DNA from: Gemmatimonadaceae bacterium
GTDB lineage: Bacteria > Gemmatimonadota > Gemmatimonadetes > Gemmatimonadales > Gemmatimonadaceae
DNA length: 64,000 bases
Direction of reading: 5' to 3'
Assembly (NCBI GenBank): GCA_036496605.1
Contig: DASXKV010000004.1
Coordinates: 247,298-311,297 of the forward strand
Below the pieces are notes generated by a model. The model worked only from the letters and a program-made list of their open reading frames with translations, did no database searches and was not told the DNA's origin. The position numbers and the translations under genes were made by a program. Shown here in pieces: positions 1 to 8,207 of the stretch; position 1 is the stretch's first letter; every line of letters begins with the position of its first letter.

Positions 1-24
1 ATCCCCAACGCACTGGCTGAGATC

Positions 25-645
25 ATGAACGACCGTACCACGATTCGCGACGATCTGATTTCGACCTTCGCTCAGCAGCGACAGATGCTGCTCAAGCATA
101 CGGCGGACGCCATCTGCGGCGAAACGTCGATGCCGTCGCAAAAGCGCGACGAGCGTGAGACGAAGTTGTCGGCGATCCTCGTATCGTCGCTCGAGGAATT
201 GAAGGTCGCTGAAGAAGAGTTAGTGGAGCGGACGACGGCGCTTGCGCACCTGCGCGATGAGCTCGAGCAGCGCGTCCGAGGGGAACGCGATCTGTTCGAG
301 CTCGCGCCAGCCTGTCTTCTTGTCACGGATGTCTATGGCGCCGTTATGGACGCAAATCGTGCGTGCGTGCGGCTGCTGAAGCGTGAGGACTGGGGATTGG
401 AGCGTCAGCCGATCAGTCGATTCATCGCGCCCGACGAGCGGCGACGCTTTCGCGACGGGTTGTCGCGCGTGGTGGAGGCTGGTGGCGTCGGTGATTGGCG
501 ACTGGTGCTGCTTCGTCCAACCGATTCTCCGGTCACGGTGAGCGCCGCGATAAACGTGGTCAGTGATTCGAAGATGGCGAGCGGGCAACGGTTGCTGTGG
601 TCGATCCGCGTCCTCGATGAATCGGACGCGGCGATCGTCGCCTAA
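25..645 (+). CDS. PAS-domain sensory protein
   Basis: 206-residue soluble protein with no membrane segment. Residues about 45-95 are rich in Glu, Leu and Arg and look like a coiled coil. Residues about 95-200 fit a PAS fold, starting at LFELAPACLLVTDVYGAVMD, a typical PAS opening, and ending in a beta-rich tail. No histidine kinase, GGDEF or output domain follows, so it would act as a stand-alone sensor or partner. It lies at the window edge and what precedes it is not visible. The stop codon TAA sits inside a copy of the dispersed GCCTAACG motif. The family is clear; the ligand is unknown. Confidence 0.75.
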   Translation: MNDRTTIRDDLISTFAQQRQMLLKHTADAICGETSMPSQKRDERETKLSAILVSSLEELKVAEEELVERTTALAHLRDELEQRVRGERDLFELAPACLLVTDVYGAVMDANRACVRLLKREDWGLERQPISRFIAPDERRRFRDGLSRVVEAGGVGDWRLVLLRPTDSPVTVSAAINVVSDSKMASGQRLLWSIRVLDESDAAIVA

Positions 646-658
646 CGAGCGACTCTCG

Positions 659-964
659 TTACCGCCATTTGGCCGGCGCAGTGAGGTGACGCGCCGTGGC
701 GCCACTCTCGAGACTCGCGGCGGCGGTTGCCTGCTCCTCGAGACGGCGCGCTCGCGTGGTTAGCCGCGGCACTCGGCTCGCGATTACACGACCGAGCCGC
801 GCCTGAACGAGCGGCGGCAGCACCAATCGGCGCTCCTTGCCGGCCCGGAGGTCTTCCGGGGAGACTCCGATCAGCAGTGCGAGCCGCTCGAGGGAGAGTC
901 CATCGTCGGCCCGAAGCTCCTCGAGCAGGGCCGCCGCGCGATTGTTTTGCTGTACGGACGGCAT
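659..964 (-). CDS. Small helical protein, possible HTH
   Basis: 101-residue product read from the ATG at 964, four bases beyond the stop of the glycosyltransferase-like gene, so probably its operon partner. Residues about 10-55 (LLEELRADDGLSLERLALLIG, then SPEDLRAGKERRLVLPP) look like a helix-turn-helix of the Xre or MbcA/ParS kind, followed by an Arg-rich helical tail. The longer reading frame upstream of 964 only overlaps the neighbouring gene and was rejected. No catalytic motif is present. A DNA-binding or antitoxin-like role is a guess from shape. Confidence 0.6.
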   Translation of the reverse strand: MPSVQQNNRAAALLEELRADDGLSLERLALLIGVSPEDLRAGKERRLVLPPLVQARLGRVIASRVPRLTTRARRLEEQATAAASLESGATARHLTAPAKWR

Positions 965-968
965 TGGG

Positions 969-2621
969 TCACTCACAGCGAGAGGGAACGGAGTCAACTG
1001 CAAGACGCGTGCACGCGAGCCGCACGTACACGCTTCCCGGCGTGAGTGAATCAATACGCACGAGCGACGCTGAGCGCGAGTGCGCGAGTCGCGCCATGGC
1101 GTCGAGGACACGTGGCGACGTCGCGAGGACGTAGCGAGGCTGGTATCGATCGAGCAGCTGGCTGACGATAGAAATTTGTTCCGCTGGCGTGCGTTCGCGC
1201 GCGTATTCGGCGGCGGTGAACGACGTGATCGGTACGGCAAGGCGTCCCGTGTACAGATAGACTGCCGCTTCGACATCTGACGCAATGATGTCGCGCGGGT
1301 TCGTCGAGCGAGCCACCCACGCCAACTCCGGCAGCACGCGCCGGGCGTGATAGCGCGAGTTCGACGACCACCACGCGTTTTCGTAGCCGCGGACGTTGAA
1401 GGCGACGATCCCGGTACCGAGCGCCAGCGCAGCGAGTACGAGCGCTCCGCGCGACAGAGTTCCGTGCCTAACGACGGTCGCTTGCCAGGCGCTCGCGAGA
1501 CCGGCGGCCGGGAACAGCATGCAGAGCGGCCAGATCCCCCAGACAAAGCGCAGCGGTGAGAAGGGCCAGACGATCACGATCGCGAGGTAGAAGGCGACGA
1601 ACAGGGTCATGACGCGTGCGCGCCGCCAACAGCTCGCGACGCCGATCGATGCCAGCGCCAGATACACACCGCCGATCAGAACATCCAGCGACCAATGGAT
1701 ATCGGGCACGATCGATCGAACGATCGACATCCAGATGGTGGCGATGTTGTCGGGGATGGTCGCGACGAGCAGGTGCAGCCCCTCGGCTCGGAATCCGGAG
1801 ACGAGCCAGGCCGAATACGACCCGTACGCGCCACGCACAAGAGGAGGCAGGGCGTCGTTGTGGGCCGCCACCCAAGCCAGCCACGGCACGTTCAGGACGA
1901 GCGTCGCCGCGACGAAGGCCGCCGCGTCGCGTCGTCGGCGCCTAACGACATACGCCACGGCGATGGCGGCGACCAGCGCGATGCCATGCGTTCGGACGAG
2001 CGTCAGCGCACCAGCAGCCGCTCCGAGCAGCAGCGGCGAACGAACACTCGAGCCGTTCACGGGGTCGAAGTTCGTCTCGCGTTCGGCCCATGATAGGAGC
2101 GGCAGGAGTATGGCGAGAAAGAGCGACTCCGACATGATCGAGCTGCTGAGCAGGAGCGACGGAATGCTCGCGGTCCCGGCCAGCGCCGCCGCGACCGCCA
2201 ATCCCGATGGCAGCACGAGCGTGCGATGAGCAAATCGATACGTGGTGAGCGCAACGATCGCGAGCAGTATCGCGTTCGCAAATTTGAGGAGGGCGACGTT
2301 CTCTGGAAATGCCGGCGAAATCCGCCACAGCAGCGCGAGGAAGGCGGGATAGCCCGGCGGGAAGTGCGTGGCGAGCGGCGCGCCGGGCAAGTTTAGAAAA
2401 CGATAACCCTGCCCTGTCGCGAGCGCTTTCGCGAGGACCACGTACTGCGCGTCGTCGTAGAAGACACCGATCGGGAGCGGATCGACGGCGTGCACGGCCG
2501 CGACGAGCGCGAGCGCACTCACGAGCCACGGCAGCCACGACTGCACGCGCTCGGCGAGAATGACGCCGCGTGGGGCGGACCGGCTGACAACGGACGTGGT
2601 TGGCGCTGCTGAAACGCTCAC
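969..2621 (-). CDS. Glycosyltransferase 39-like membrane protein
   Basis: About 550 residues with roughly ten hydrophobic segments. The first is followed by a periplasmic loop carrying an acidic pair (GVFYDDAQYVVLAKAL) and then HFPPGYPAFLALLW, the pattern of PMT/ArnT-type (GT39) polyprenyl-phosphate sugar transferases. The family moves a sugar from a lipid carrier to lipid or protein on the outer face of the inner membrane. The C-terminal 120 residues form a soluble domain. The frame is open to 2744, but that extension runs into the SAM-II aptamer of the divergent operon and is Arg/Ser-rich, so the GTG at 2621 is preferred; the start is uncertain. Acceptor and sugar are unknown. Confidence 0.75.
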   Translation of the reverse strand: MSVSAAPTTSVVSRSAPRGVILAERVQSWLPWLVSALALVAAVHAVDPLPIGVFYDDAQYVVLAKALATGQGYRFLNLPGAPLATHFPPGYPAFLALLWRISPAFPENVALLKFANAILLAIVALTTYRFAHRTLVLPSGLAVAAALAGTASIPSLLLSSSIMSESLFLAILLPLLSWAERETNFDPVNGSSVRSPLLLGAAAGALTLVRTHGIALVAAIAVAYVVRRRRRDAAAFVAATLVLNVPWLAWVAAHNDALPPLVRGAYGSYSAWLVSGFRAEGLHLLVATIPDNIATIWMSIVRSIVPDIHWSLDVLIGGVYLALASIGVASCWRRARVMTLFVAFYLAIVIVWPFSPLRFVWGIWPLCMLFPAAGLASAWQATVVRHGTLSRGALVLAALALGTGIVAFNVRGYENAWWSSNSRYHARRVLPELAWVARSTNPRDIIASDVEAAVYLYTGRLAVPITSFTAAEYARERTPAEQISIVSQLLDRYQPRYVLATSPRVLDAMARLAHSRSASLVRIDSLTPGSVYVRLACTRLAVDSVPSRCE

Positions 2622-2736
2622 TCGGCTCGTGGGAAGAGAGGGCAGTCGAGAGACGAGTCGGCGAGAGTCACCGCAACGGCGCTCCTCTTGACGCCGTCGT
2701 TCGCGCGCACTACACTGACGAACAACTGAAGGTCTC

Positions 2737-2784
2737 GTGGTCATTTGCCGCCTATTGCCGCCACGCTAAACAAGGTGCTAAAAC
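2737..2784 (+). promoter_or_regulatory. SAM-II riboswitch aptamer
   Basis: The leader matches the SAM-II (metA motif) pattern. Stem P1 is CGTGG (2737-2741) paired with CCACG (2762-2766). Loop 1 has the conserved ATTTGC (2744-2749) and ATTGC (2755-2759). The tail reads TAAACAA (2768-2774) and GCTAAAA (2778-2784), the characteristic SAM-II 3' signature that forms the pseudoknot. SAM-II RNAs are known to repress methionine-biosynthesis genes when S-adenosylmethionine is abundant. Here the element precedes a sulfur-carrier operon. Recognition is by eye from motif order and spacing, without a covariance-model search. Confidence 0.8.
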
Positions 2785-2791
2785 GCGACGC

Positions 2792-2828
2792 GCCCGGCGG
2801 CTTTCCCGCCCGGGCGATTTTGTTTTTC
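2792..2828 (+). terminator. Intrinsic terminator acting as attenuator
   Basis: Stem CGCCCGG (2792-2798) pairs with CCGGGCG (2811-2817), with a short inner extension, and is followed by ATTTTGTTTTT (2818-2828). It starts seven bases after the SAM-II tail and ends 17 bases before the moaD-like start. GCCGCC occurs twice in the aptamer (2748-2753 and 2758-2763) and is exactly complementary to GGCGGC (2797-2802) in the terminator. An antiterminator can therefore form when SAM is absent, while SAM-stabilised folding would release the terminator. The switching model is inferred. Confidence 0.75.
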
Positions 2829-2845
2829 AATCGAGGTCTTCGCCT

Positions 2846-3118
2846 ATGTCCGTCACACTGCATCTGCCGACTGTTCTCGCGAAACTTGCCGATGGCCGCG
2901 TCCTCGACGCCGATGGCGGGACCGTCGGCGCCATCGTCGCCGACGTCGCGACGCGATTCCCGGCGCTCGCGCCACGCCTGCGCGATGACGCCGGCAATCC
3001 ATACCCATTCGTCACGTTCTACCTCAACGACGAAGACATTCGCTTTCACGGTGGCTTCGAGGCCGCGGTTCAGGACGGCGATGAGCTGACCGTCGTGCCG
3101 GCCATCGCCGGAGGATGA
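2846..3118 (+). CDS. MoaD/ThiS-family sulfur carrier protein
   Basis: 90 residues with the ubiquitin-like beta-grasp pattern and the C-terminal Gly-Gly (VVPAIAGG) that is adenylated and turned into a thiocarboxylate in this family. The ATG at 2846 gives the normal length and lies just after the attenuator; the longer frame from 2600 would run through the riboswitch. It is the first gene of an operon with the activating enzyme (5-base gap) and a threonine-synthase-like enzyme. It has no C-terminal extension after Gly-Gly, so no JAMM protease is needed. The SAM-II leader suggests sulfur delivery to methionine or homocysteine rather than to molybdopterin or thiamine. Confidence 0.88.
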   Translation: MSVTLHLPTVLAKLADGRVLDADGGTVGAIVADVATRFPALAPRLRDDAGNPYPFVTFYLNDEDIRFHGGFEAAVQDGDELTVVPAIAGG

Positions 3119-3122
3119 TTGC

Positions 3123-4286
3123 ATGCCACACGTCAACGGTGGCGACCAGCTGACCAACGAAGAGGTGCTGCGGTACAGCCGGCACCTCATTCTGCCCGAC
3201 GTCGGCGTCGATGGTCAGAGAAAGCTCAAGGCCGGTCGTATTCTGCTCATCGGTGCGGGCGGCCTCGGCTCGCCGCTCGCGCTGTATCTCGCCGCGGCCG
3301 GCGTCGGCACGTTGGGTCTCGTCGATTTCGACGTCGTCGACGTTTCGAATCTTCAGCGGCAGGTGTTGCACGGCACGAAGGACGTTGGCCGTTCGAAGCT
3401 CGAGTCGGCGATCGACCGCATCGGCGACGTGAACCCGCACGTGCACGTCGAGCCGTACGAGACACGTCTCACCGCGGAAAACGCGCTCGACATCATTCGC
3501 GACTATGACGTTGTGATCGACGGCACGGACAACTTCGCCACGCGCTACCTAACGAACGACGCCTGCGTTCTCCTCGGAAAGCCTAACGTGTATGGATCGA
3601 TCTTCCGCTTCGAGGGACAGGCGTCCGTCTTTGCCCTCGAGGAGGGACCGTGCTATCGGTGTCTCTTTCCCGAGCCACCGCCCCCCGGTCTCGTTCCAAG
3701 CTGCGCCGAGGGCGGCGTCCTCGGGGTGCTCCCGGGTTTGGTGGGAACGATCCAGGCGACGGAAGGGATCAAGCTCATTCTCGGTGTCGGTGAGCCGCTC
3801 GTCGGGCGGCTGCTTCTGGTCGACGCGTTGAGCATGAAATTCCGAACCGTTAGGCTTCGCAAAGACCCAGATTGCCCAGCTTGCGGAACGCACGAGATCA
3901 CGGAGTTGATCGATTACGATCAATTCTGTGGCGTCACGCCGGAGGCGACCGTGGCGAACACGAACCAGATTCCCGAGATCACGCCGGCGGAGTTGGCCGA
4001 GCGTCTGCGTCGCGGCGACGACATCGATCTGATCGACGTGCGCGAGCCGCACGAGTTGAACATCGCGCGCATTCCCAATGTGCGGCTCATTCCACTCGGT
4101 TCGCTCGCCGAGGCACTGCCGACGTTGGATAGCTCACGCGAGGCGGTGGTGATTTGCCGCACCGGTGCGCGCAGCGGTCGCGCGGTGCAGCAACTACGCG
4201 CGGCGGGTTTTCGTCGCGTGTGGAATCTCGCAGGCGGGATTCATCGGTGGGCGGATGAGGTGGATCCGTCCTTACCGAAGTATTGA
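3123..4286 (+). CDS. moeZ: MoeB/ThiF-type activating enzyme with rhodanese
   Basis: 387 residues. Residues about 10-270 are an E1-like adenylyltransferase with ATP loop GAGGLGSP (44-51), zinc cysteines C177/C180 and C251/C254, and the conserved Cys at 194 in PSCAEGG. Residues about 285-387 form a rhodanese domain with active-site loop CRTGARS (C345). This MoeZ-type fusion adenylates the Gly-Gly tail of a carrier protein and then thiolates it with rhodanese-bound sulfur. The ATG at 3123 follows a GGAGGA ribosome-binding site that overlaps the end of the carrier gene. Its natural partner is the adjacent carrier. The symbol is by architecture only. Confidence 0.9.
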   Translation: MPHVNGGDQLTNEEVLRYSRHLILPDVGVDGQRKLKAGRILLIGAGGLGSPLALYLAAAGVGTLGLVDFDVVDVSNLQRQVLHGTKDVGRSKLESAIDRIGDVNPHVHVEPYETRLTAENALDIIRDYDVVIDGTDNFATRYLTNDACVLLGKPNVYGSIFRFEGQASVFALEEGPCYRCLFPEPPPPGLVPSCAEGGVLGVLPGLVGTIQATEGIKLILGVGEPLVGRLLLVDALSMKFRTVRLRKDPDCPACGTHEITELIDYDQFCGVTPEATVANTNQIPEITPAELAERLRRGDDIDLIDVREPHELNIARIPNVRLIPLGSLAEALPTLDSSREAVVICRTGARSGRAVQQLRAAGFRRVWNLAGGIHRWADEVDPSLPKY

Positions 4287-4294
4287 ACCGACAC

Positions 4295-4321
4295 TGTCAT
4301 CCTGAGCGAAGCGAAGGATCT
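4295..4321 (+). repeat. Short intergenic repeat with hairpin
   Basis: 27-bp element between moeZ and the thrC-like gene, beginning TGTCATCCTGAGCG and ending GCGAAGGATCT. ATCCT (4299-4303) can pair with AGGAT (4315-4319). From memory, this short repeat type occurs between genes in many unrelated bacteria. Only one copy was noticed here. It lies inside a presumed operon, so it may be neutral or affect RNA stability between the two messages. Confidence 0.55.
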
Positions 4322-4338
4322 AGCTTTCGACAGAAGCC

Positions 4339-5589
4339 ATGACATCGATCCAACACTCTAGTCTGCGCGTGCTCCCGCAACGCTGCCGGGTCTGCGGGGT
4401 GGAACAGGAAGGCGCGGCGGTCGCTGTGTGCGAACACTGCCTCGGCCCACTCGAGCCCCTCTATCCCGTCGAGCGCGAGCTGCCGGACCGTGCAACGATC
4501 GCGAGTCGGCCGCCATCGCTCTGGCGCTACCGAGAGTGGTTGCCTTTCGAAGGAGACCCGGTGCTGTCGCTCGACACCGGATTCACGCCGCTCGTCGACG
4601 CGCCGCGACTCGCCGAGCGGCTCGGCGTTGCACGCGCGTGGGTCAAGAACGACAGCGTCTCGCACCCGAGCTTGTCGTTCAAGGATCGCGTTGTCGCTAC
4701 GGCGATCAACGCCGCGCACGCATTCGGCCTAACGACGATCGGGTGTGCGTCGACCGGAAATCTGGCGAACGCGGTCGCGGCACATGCGGCCCGTGCCGGC
4801 ATGGCGGCTTGGGTGTTCATTCCCGAGGATCTGGAGATCGGCAAAATCATCGGCACGGCGATCTACGGGCCGAATCTCGTTCGCGTGCGCGGGCACTACG
4901 ACGACGTCAACCGACTGTGCACGCAAGTCGCCGATCGGTTTGGCTGGGGTATCGTCAACGTGAATTTGCGGGGCTATTACGGCGAGGGCTCCAAGACGAT
5001 CGCGTTCGAGATCGCCGAGCAGCTTGGCTGGCGTTTGCCGACGGCGGTCGTCGCGCCAATGGCGGGCGGCTCGGTCGTCACGAAGTTGCGCAAAGGTTTC
5101 GGTGAAGTATTGGCCGCGGAACTGGTCAGCGGAACGCCGCCGCGTCTCTTCGGCGCGCAGGCCGAAGGGTGCGCCCCGATCGTCAGGCTTTTCGATCGCG
5201 GTGACGATCGTATCATTCCCGAAGTGCCCAACACCATCGCCCGCTCGATCGCGATTGGCAATCCCGCGGACGGCACCTTCGCCGTCAAGGCGATGCGCGA
5301 GAGCCGTGGCGCGGCACAGGCGGTGAGCGATGAGGCGCTCGTCGCCGGCATGCGTCTGCTCGCCGAGACCACGGGTATCTTCACTGAGACGGCGGGCGGC
5401 GTCACGGTCGCCGCGGCGCTCGAGCTCGCGAAGCGGGGACATCTTCGTGTCGATGACGAGGTCGTACTGTGCATAACGGGAAACGGCCTGAAGACAACCG
5501 AGGCGGTGCGCGATGTTCTTCCCGAAGCGCCGGTGATCGCGCCGAAGGTGCGCGAAGTCGCGGCGCTGGTCGCCGAGCGTGGGGCGTAG
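4339..5589 (+). CDS. thrC: Threonine-synthase-like PLP enzyme
   Basis: 416 residues, fold-type II PLP enzyme. An N-terminal zinc-ribbon-like segment has C16/C19 and C31/C34. The PLP lysine is K115 in SLSFKDRVV, and STGNLANAV and a glycine-rich loop (APMAGGS) complete the phosphate-binding parts. Threonine synthase converts O-phosphohomoserine to threonine. Genomic context is unusual: it follows a thiocarboxylate carrier and its activating enzyme under a SAM-II leader. That raises the alternative that the enzyme replaces the phosphate with sulfur to give homocysteine, in the way CysM uses CysO. Family membership is firm; the substrate and symbol are not. Confidence 0.85.
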   Translation: MTSIQHSSLRVLPQRCRVCGVEQEGAAVAVCEHCLGPLEPLYPVERELPDRATIASRPPSLWRYREWLPFEGDPVLSLDTGFTPLVDAPRLAERLGVARAWVKNDSVSHPSLSFKDRVVATAINAAHAFGLTTIGCASTGNLANAVAAHAARAGMAAWVFIPEDLEIGKIIGTAIYGPNLVRVRGHYDDVNRLCTQVADRFGWGIVNVNLRGYYGEGSKTIAFEIAEQLGWRLPTAVVAPMAGGSVVTKLRKGFGEVLAAELVSGTPPRLFGAQAEGCAPIVRLFDRGDDRIIPEVPNTIARSIAIGNPADGTFAVKAMRESRGAAQAVSDEALVAGMRLLAETTGIFTETAGGVTVAAALELAKRGHLRVDDEVVLCITGNGLKTTEAVRDVLPEAPVIAPKVREVAALVAERGA

Positions 5590-5614
5590 AAGGCAGAGGG
5601 CAGAGGCGGACGCG

Positions 5615-6793
5615 TTGAGAGTAGTGGTTCGGTTTCTGGCATATCAATTGGCGTCGTGGGTCGCGATCGGCGTCGTCGTTAGCGGACTGAGTTGGGCCGC
5701 ACCGGTCGTCGTCGCAGTCGCTGCATTGTACACGACAGTTCCGCTACTCGCCTTCGTGCGGTGGCGGGGCTGGCCGTTCTATCCGAGCGCGCTCTTCCGC
5801 GTCGCGGTCGTGCGGGTCCTGCTATATACGCAGCTCCTTTTGCCGTTCGTCGCGGGCGCGGCGATTCTAGGAATCCTCATCGGCCTGCCCTTCGGGTCGT
5901 CGATGTTTTTTGGGCGTCTCTTCTCTGGTGCGGTGTTGCTCACGGGCGCCGTGCTTCTCCTCGCCGGCTATGTCGGCTCCCGTCTGCTTGTCGTGCGCGA
6001 AGTCGAAGCGCGTGTGCGCGACCTCCCGCCATCGTTCGATGGACTGCGGATCGCGCAGATCTCCGATCTGCACGTCGGCCCACAAACGTCGAAGCGATTT
6101 CTCTCGCACGTTGCGGAGACGGTTGCGCGAATTGCGCCCGACATCATCGCGGTGACGGGCGATGTCGTCGACGATAGAGCCGAAGACGTCCCGTGGTACG
6201 CGGCCGCCTTCGCGCGGCTTCGCGCGCCACTTGGCGTTTATCTCATTCCCGGGAATCACGACATCTACGCGGGCTGGGACGCGGTATCGCGGTCGCTCAG
6301 CGCAACGACGGACGCGACGATACTCGTCAACGATTCCCGTGTCGTCGAGCGGGCGGGGTCGCGCCTTGCCATCGTCGGCACGGGCGACCCCGCGGCGCGG
6401 GCGCGCTGGAGCGCACAGCCTAACGACGCTGCCGCGCCCGACGTCGAACGCGCGCTCGCGGAGGTTCCGGCAGCGACGACGGTCATTGCCTTTGCGCACA
6501 ATCCCGCGCTCTGGCCCGGCCTCGCCGAACGCGGCGTCGCACTCACCCTGAGTGGCCACACGCACTGGGGCCAATTCGCCTTTCCTCGGCTCGGCTGGAG
6601 TCTCGCCTCACCGTTTCTCGAGCACGCGATGGGCGCCCACCGTGCTGGTGATGCGTTGTTGTACATCAATCCTGGGACGGGCTATTGGGGCATCCCATTC
6701 AGGCTTGGCGCGTTTCCCGAGATAACGGTGGTAACGCTGCGCCGAGCCGACGAAGCAGCGCTGTCCGTCGGGAAGTCTCGGTTGGCAGCCTGA
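5615..6793 (+). CDS. Membrane-anchored metallophosphoesterase (YkuE-like)
   Basis: About 392 residues. Roughly the first 130 hold four or five membrane segments. The rest is a calcineurin-like phosphoesterase with all metal motifs: DLHVG, GDVVDD, GNHD and SGHTHWGQ. Relatives of this type (YkuE/YaeI-like) act at the membrane surface, some on lipid A precursors. The frame is open from a GTG at 5579 that overlaps the thrC-like stop. The TTG at 5615 is chosen because GAGG lies about eight bases upstream; a GTG at 5624 is also possible. It may be the last gene of the SAM-II operon. Substrate unknown. Confidence 0.8.
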   Translation: MRVVVRFLAYQLASWVAIGVVVSGLSWAAPVVVAVAALYTTVPLLAFVRWRGWPFYPSALFRVAVVRVLLYTQLLLPFVAGAAILGILIGLPFGSSMFFGRLFSGAVLLTGAVLLLAGYVGSRLLVVREVEARVRDLPPSFDGLRIAQISDLHVGPQTSKRFLSHVAETVARIAPDIIAVTGDVVDDRAEDVPWYAAAFARLRAPLGVYLIPGNHDIYAGWDAVSRSLSATTDATILVNDSRVVERAGSRLAIVGTGDPAARARWSAQPNDAAAPDVERALAEVPAATTVIAFAHNPALWPGLAERGVALTLSGHTHWGQFAFPRLGWSLASPFLEHAMGAHRAGDALLYINPGTGYWGIPFRLGAFPEITVVTLRRADEAALSVGKSRLAA

Positions 6794-6872
6794 GGGCGGA
6801 ACTGCGGTAAGAGTTCGTCGGTTCGCTCTTGTTGCCGTTTCCACCTGGAGTTCCTTCCTCTATGATTCCCGC

Positions 6873-8195
6873 ATGACTTTCCCTCGTATCCTCGCGGTGG
6901 TCTTCTTCGCCGCGCCTTCGCTTTCAGCCCAGCAGCCGCAATCTCGCCCGGCCGCCGACCCCTATATGGCGCGCGCCATCAAGGTTCTCACCGAGCAGCC
7001 GATCATCGACGGGCACAACGATTTGCCCTGGCGGATTCGTGAGGACAAGAACCATCCGATGGACGTCGAGGCGTATGACCTGCGACGTCATACGCCGGGG
7101 ATGACCGATCTCGCGCGCCTCAAGGCCGGCCACGTCGGCGGACAGTTCTGGTCCGTCTACATCCCGGGGGAGCGCACGGATGGCGTGTACAGGCCTAACG
7201 GGAACGTCTCGAGCCAGCCTGGATATGCGCGCGTGCAGCTCGAGCAGATCGACATCGCGCGACGCGTCGTCGCGCGGTACCCGGAGCTCCAGTGGGCCAC
7301 GACGGCGGATTCCGTCCGTAGTGCGATCGCGCACGGCAAGCTCGGGTCGATGCTCGGAGTCGAAGGCGGACACGCCATCGAGAACTCGCTCGACCTGCTT
7401 CGCGCGTACTACGCGCTCGGTGCGCGCTACATGACGCTCACGCACAATGTCACACTCGACTGGGCGGACGCAGCGCTCGATTCGGCCACGCACGGCGGCC
7501 TCACGCCGTTCGGGAAGGAAGTCGTGCGCGAGATGAATCGACTCGGCATGCTCGTCGACCTCTCGCATGTGTCGCCCGGAACGATGAGCTCCGCGCTCGA
7601 CGTCACCGTCGCCCCAGTGATTTTCTCGCACTCCGCTGCCCGCGCGCTCGTCGACCATCCGCGGAACGTGCCCGATTCGATTCTCGCGCGCGTGCCGAAG
7701 AACGGCGGCGTCGTGATGGTCCCATTCGTCACGAGCTTCGTCTCGAAAGCCGTCTACGCCGACGACAATCAGCTCGCGGCAATCAGCGCCGACGCGACGC
7801 GCCGTCACCAGGGAGACACCGCGGCCATTCGCTCCGAGATCGCGACCTGGCGCGCGGCGCATCCGCGACCCACGGCGTCGGTCGCCGACGTCGCGAATGC
7901 GATCGAGCACGTTCGGCAGGTCGCCGGCGTGGATCACGTCGGCATCGGTAGCGATTTCGACGGCATCGAGGAAACCGTTGTCGGGCTCGAGGACGTCTCG
8001 AAATATCCAGCGGTCTTCGCGGAGCTCGTCCGCCGCGGCTGGAGCGACACCGACCTCAAGAAGCTCGCGGGCGGGAACGTCCTCCGCGTCCTCGCACAGG
8101 CCGAGCAAGTCGCGAAGCGCTTGCAGCGCGAGCGTCCACCATCCATCGCAACGATCGAGCAGCTCGACGGCGCAGCGCGCACCGCGACGCCGTGA
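6873..8195 (+). CDS. Membrane dipeptidase, peptidase M19
   Basis: 440 residues. The first 19 or so form a signal peptide ending SLSAQ. The rest is a renal-dipeptidase-type zinc amidohydrolase: DGHNDLPW at about residue 46, EGGHAIE, the SHSAARAL loop and GSDFDGIEE. The family cleaves dipeptides, including some with D-residues, in the periplasm or outside the cell. It starts at an ATG 79 bases after the phosphoesterase gene and is convergent with the kinase gene behind it (12-base gap). All zinc-site motifs appear intact. Confidence 0.9.
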   Translation: MTFPRILAVVFFAAPSLSAQQPQSRPAADPYMARAIKVLTEQPIIDGHNDLPWRIREDKNHPMDVEAYDLRRHTPGMTDLARLKAGHVGGQFWSVYIPGERTDGVYRPNGNVSSQPGYARVQLEQIDIARRVVARYPELQWATTADSVRSAIAHGKLGSMLGVEGGHAIENSLDLLRAYYALGARYMTLTHNVTLDWADAALDSATHGGLTPFGKEVVREMNRLGMLVDLSHVSPGTMSSALDVTVAPVIFSHSAARALVDHPRNVPDSILARVPKNGGVVMVPFVTSFVSKAVYADDNQLAAISADATRRHQGDTAAIRSEIATWRAAHPRPTASVADVANAIEHVRQVAGVDHVGIGSDFDGIEETVVGLEDVSKYPAVFAELVRRGWSDTDLKKLAGGNVLRVLAQAEQVAKRLQRERPPSIATIEQLDGAARTATP

Positions 8196-8207
8196 TTGTT
8201 TGCTGAA

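Noticed and set aside
3123..4286. Molybdenum-cofactor or thiamine gene set
   Set aside because: No moa, moe or thi partners are nearby, and the SAM-II leader points to methionine instead.
6924..8108. 394-codon frame antisense to the dipeptidase
   Set aside because: High GC keeps the reverse frame open; composition is Arg/Val/Asp-rich and no start signal exists.
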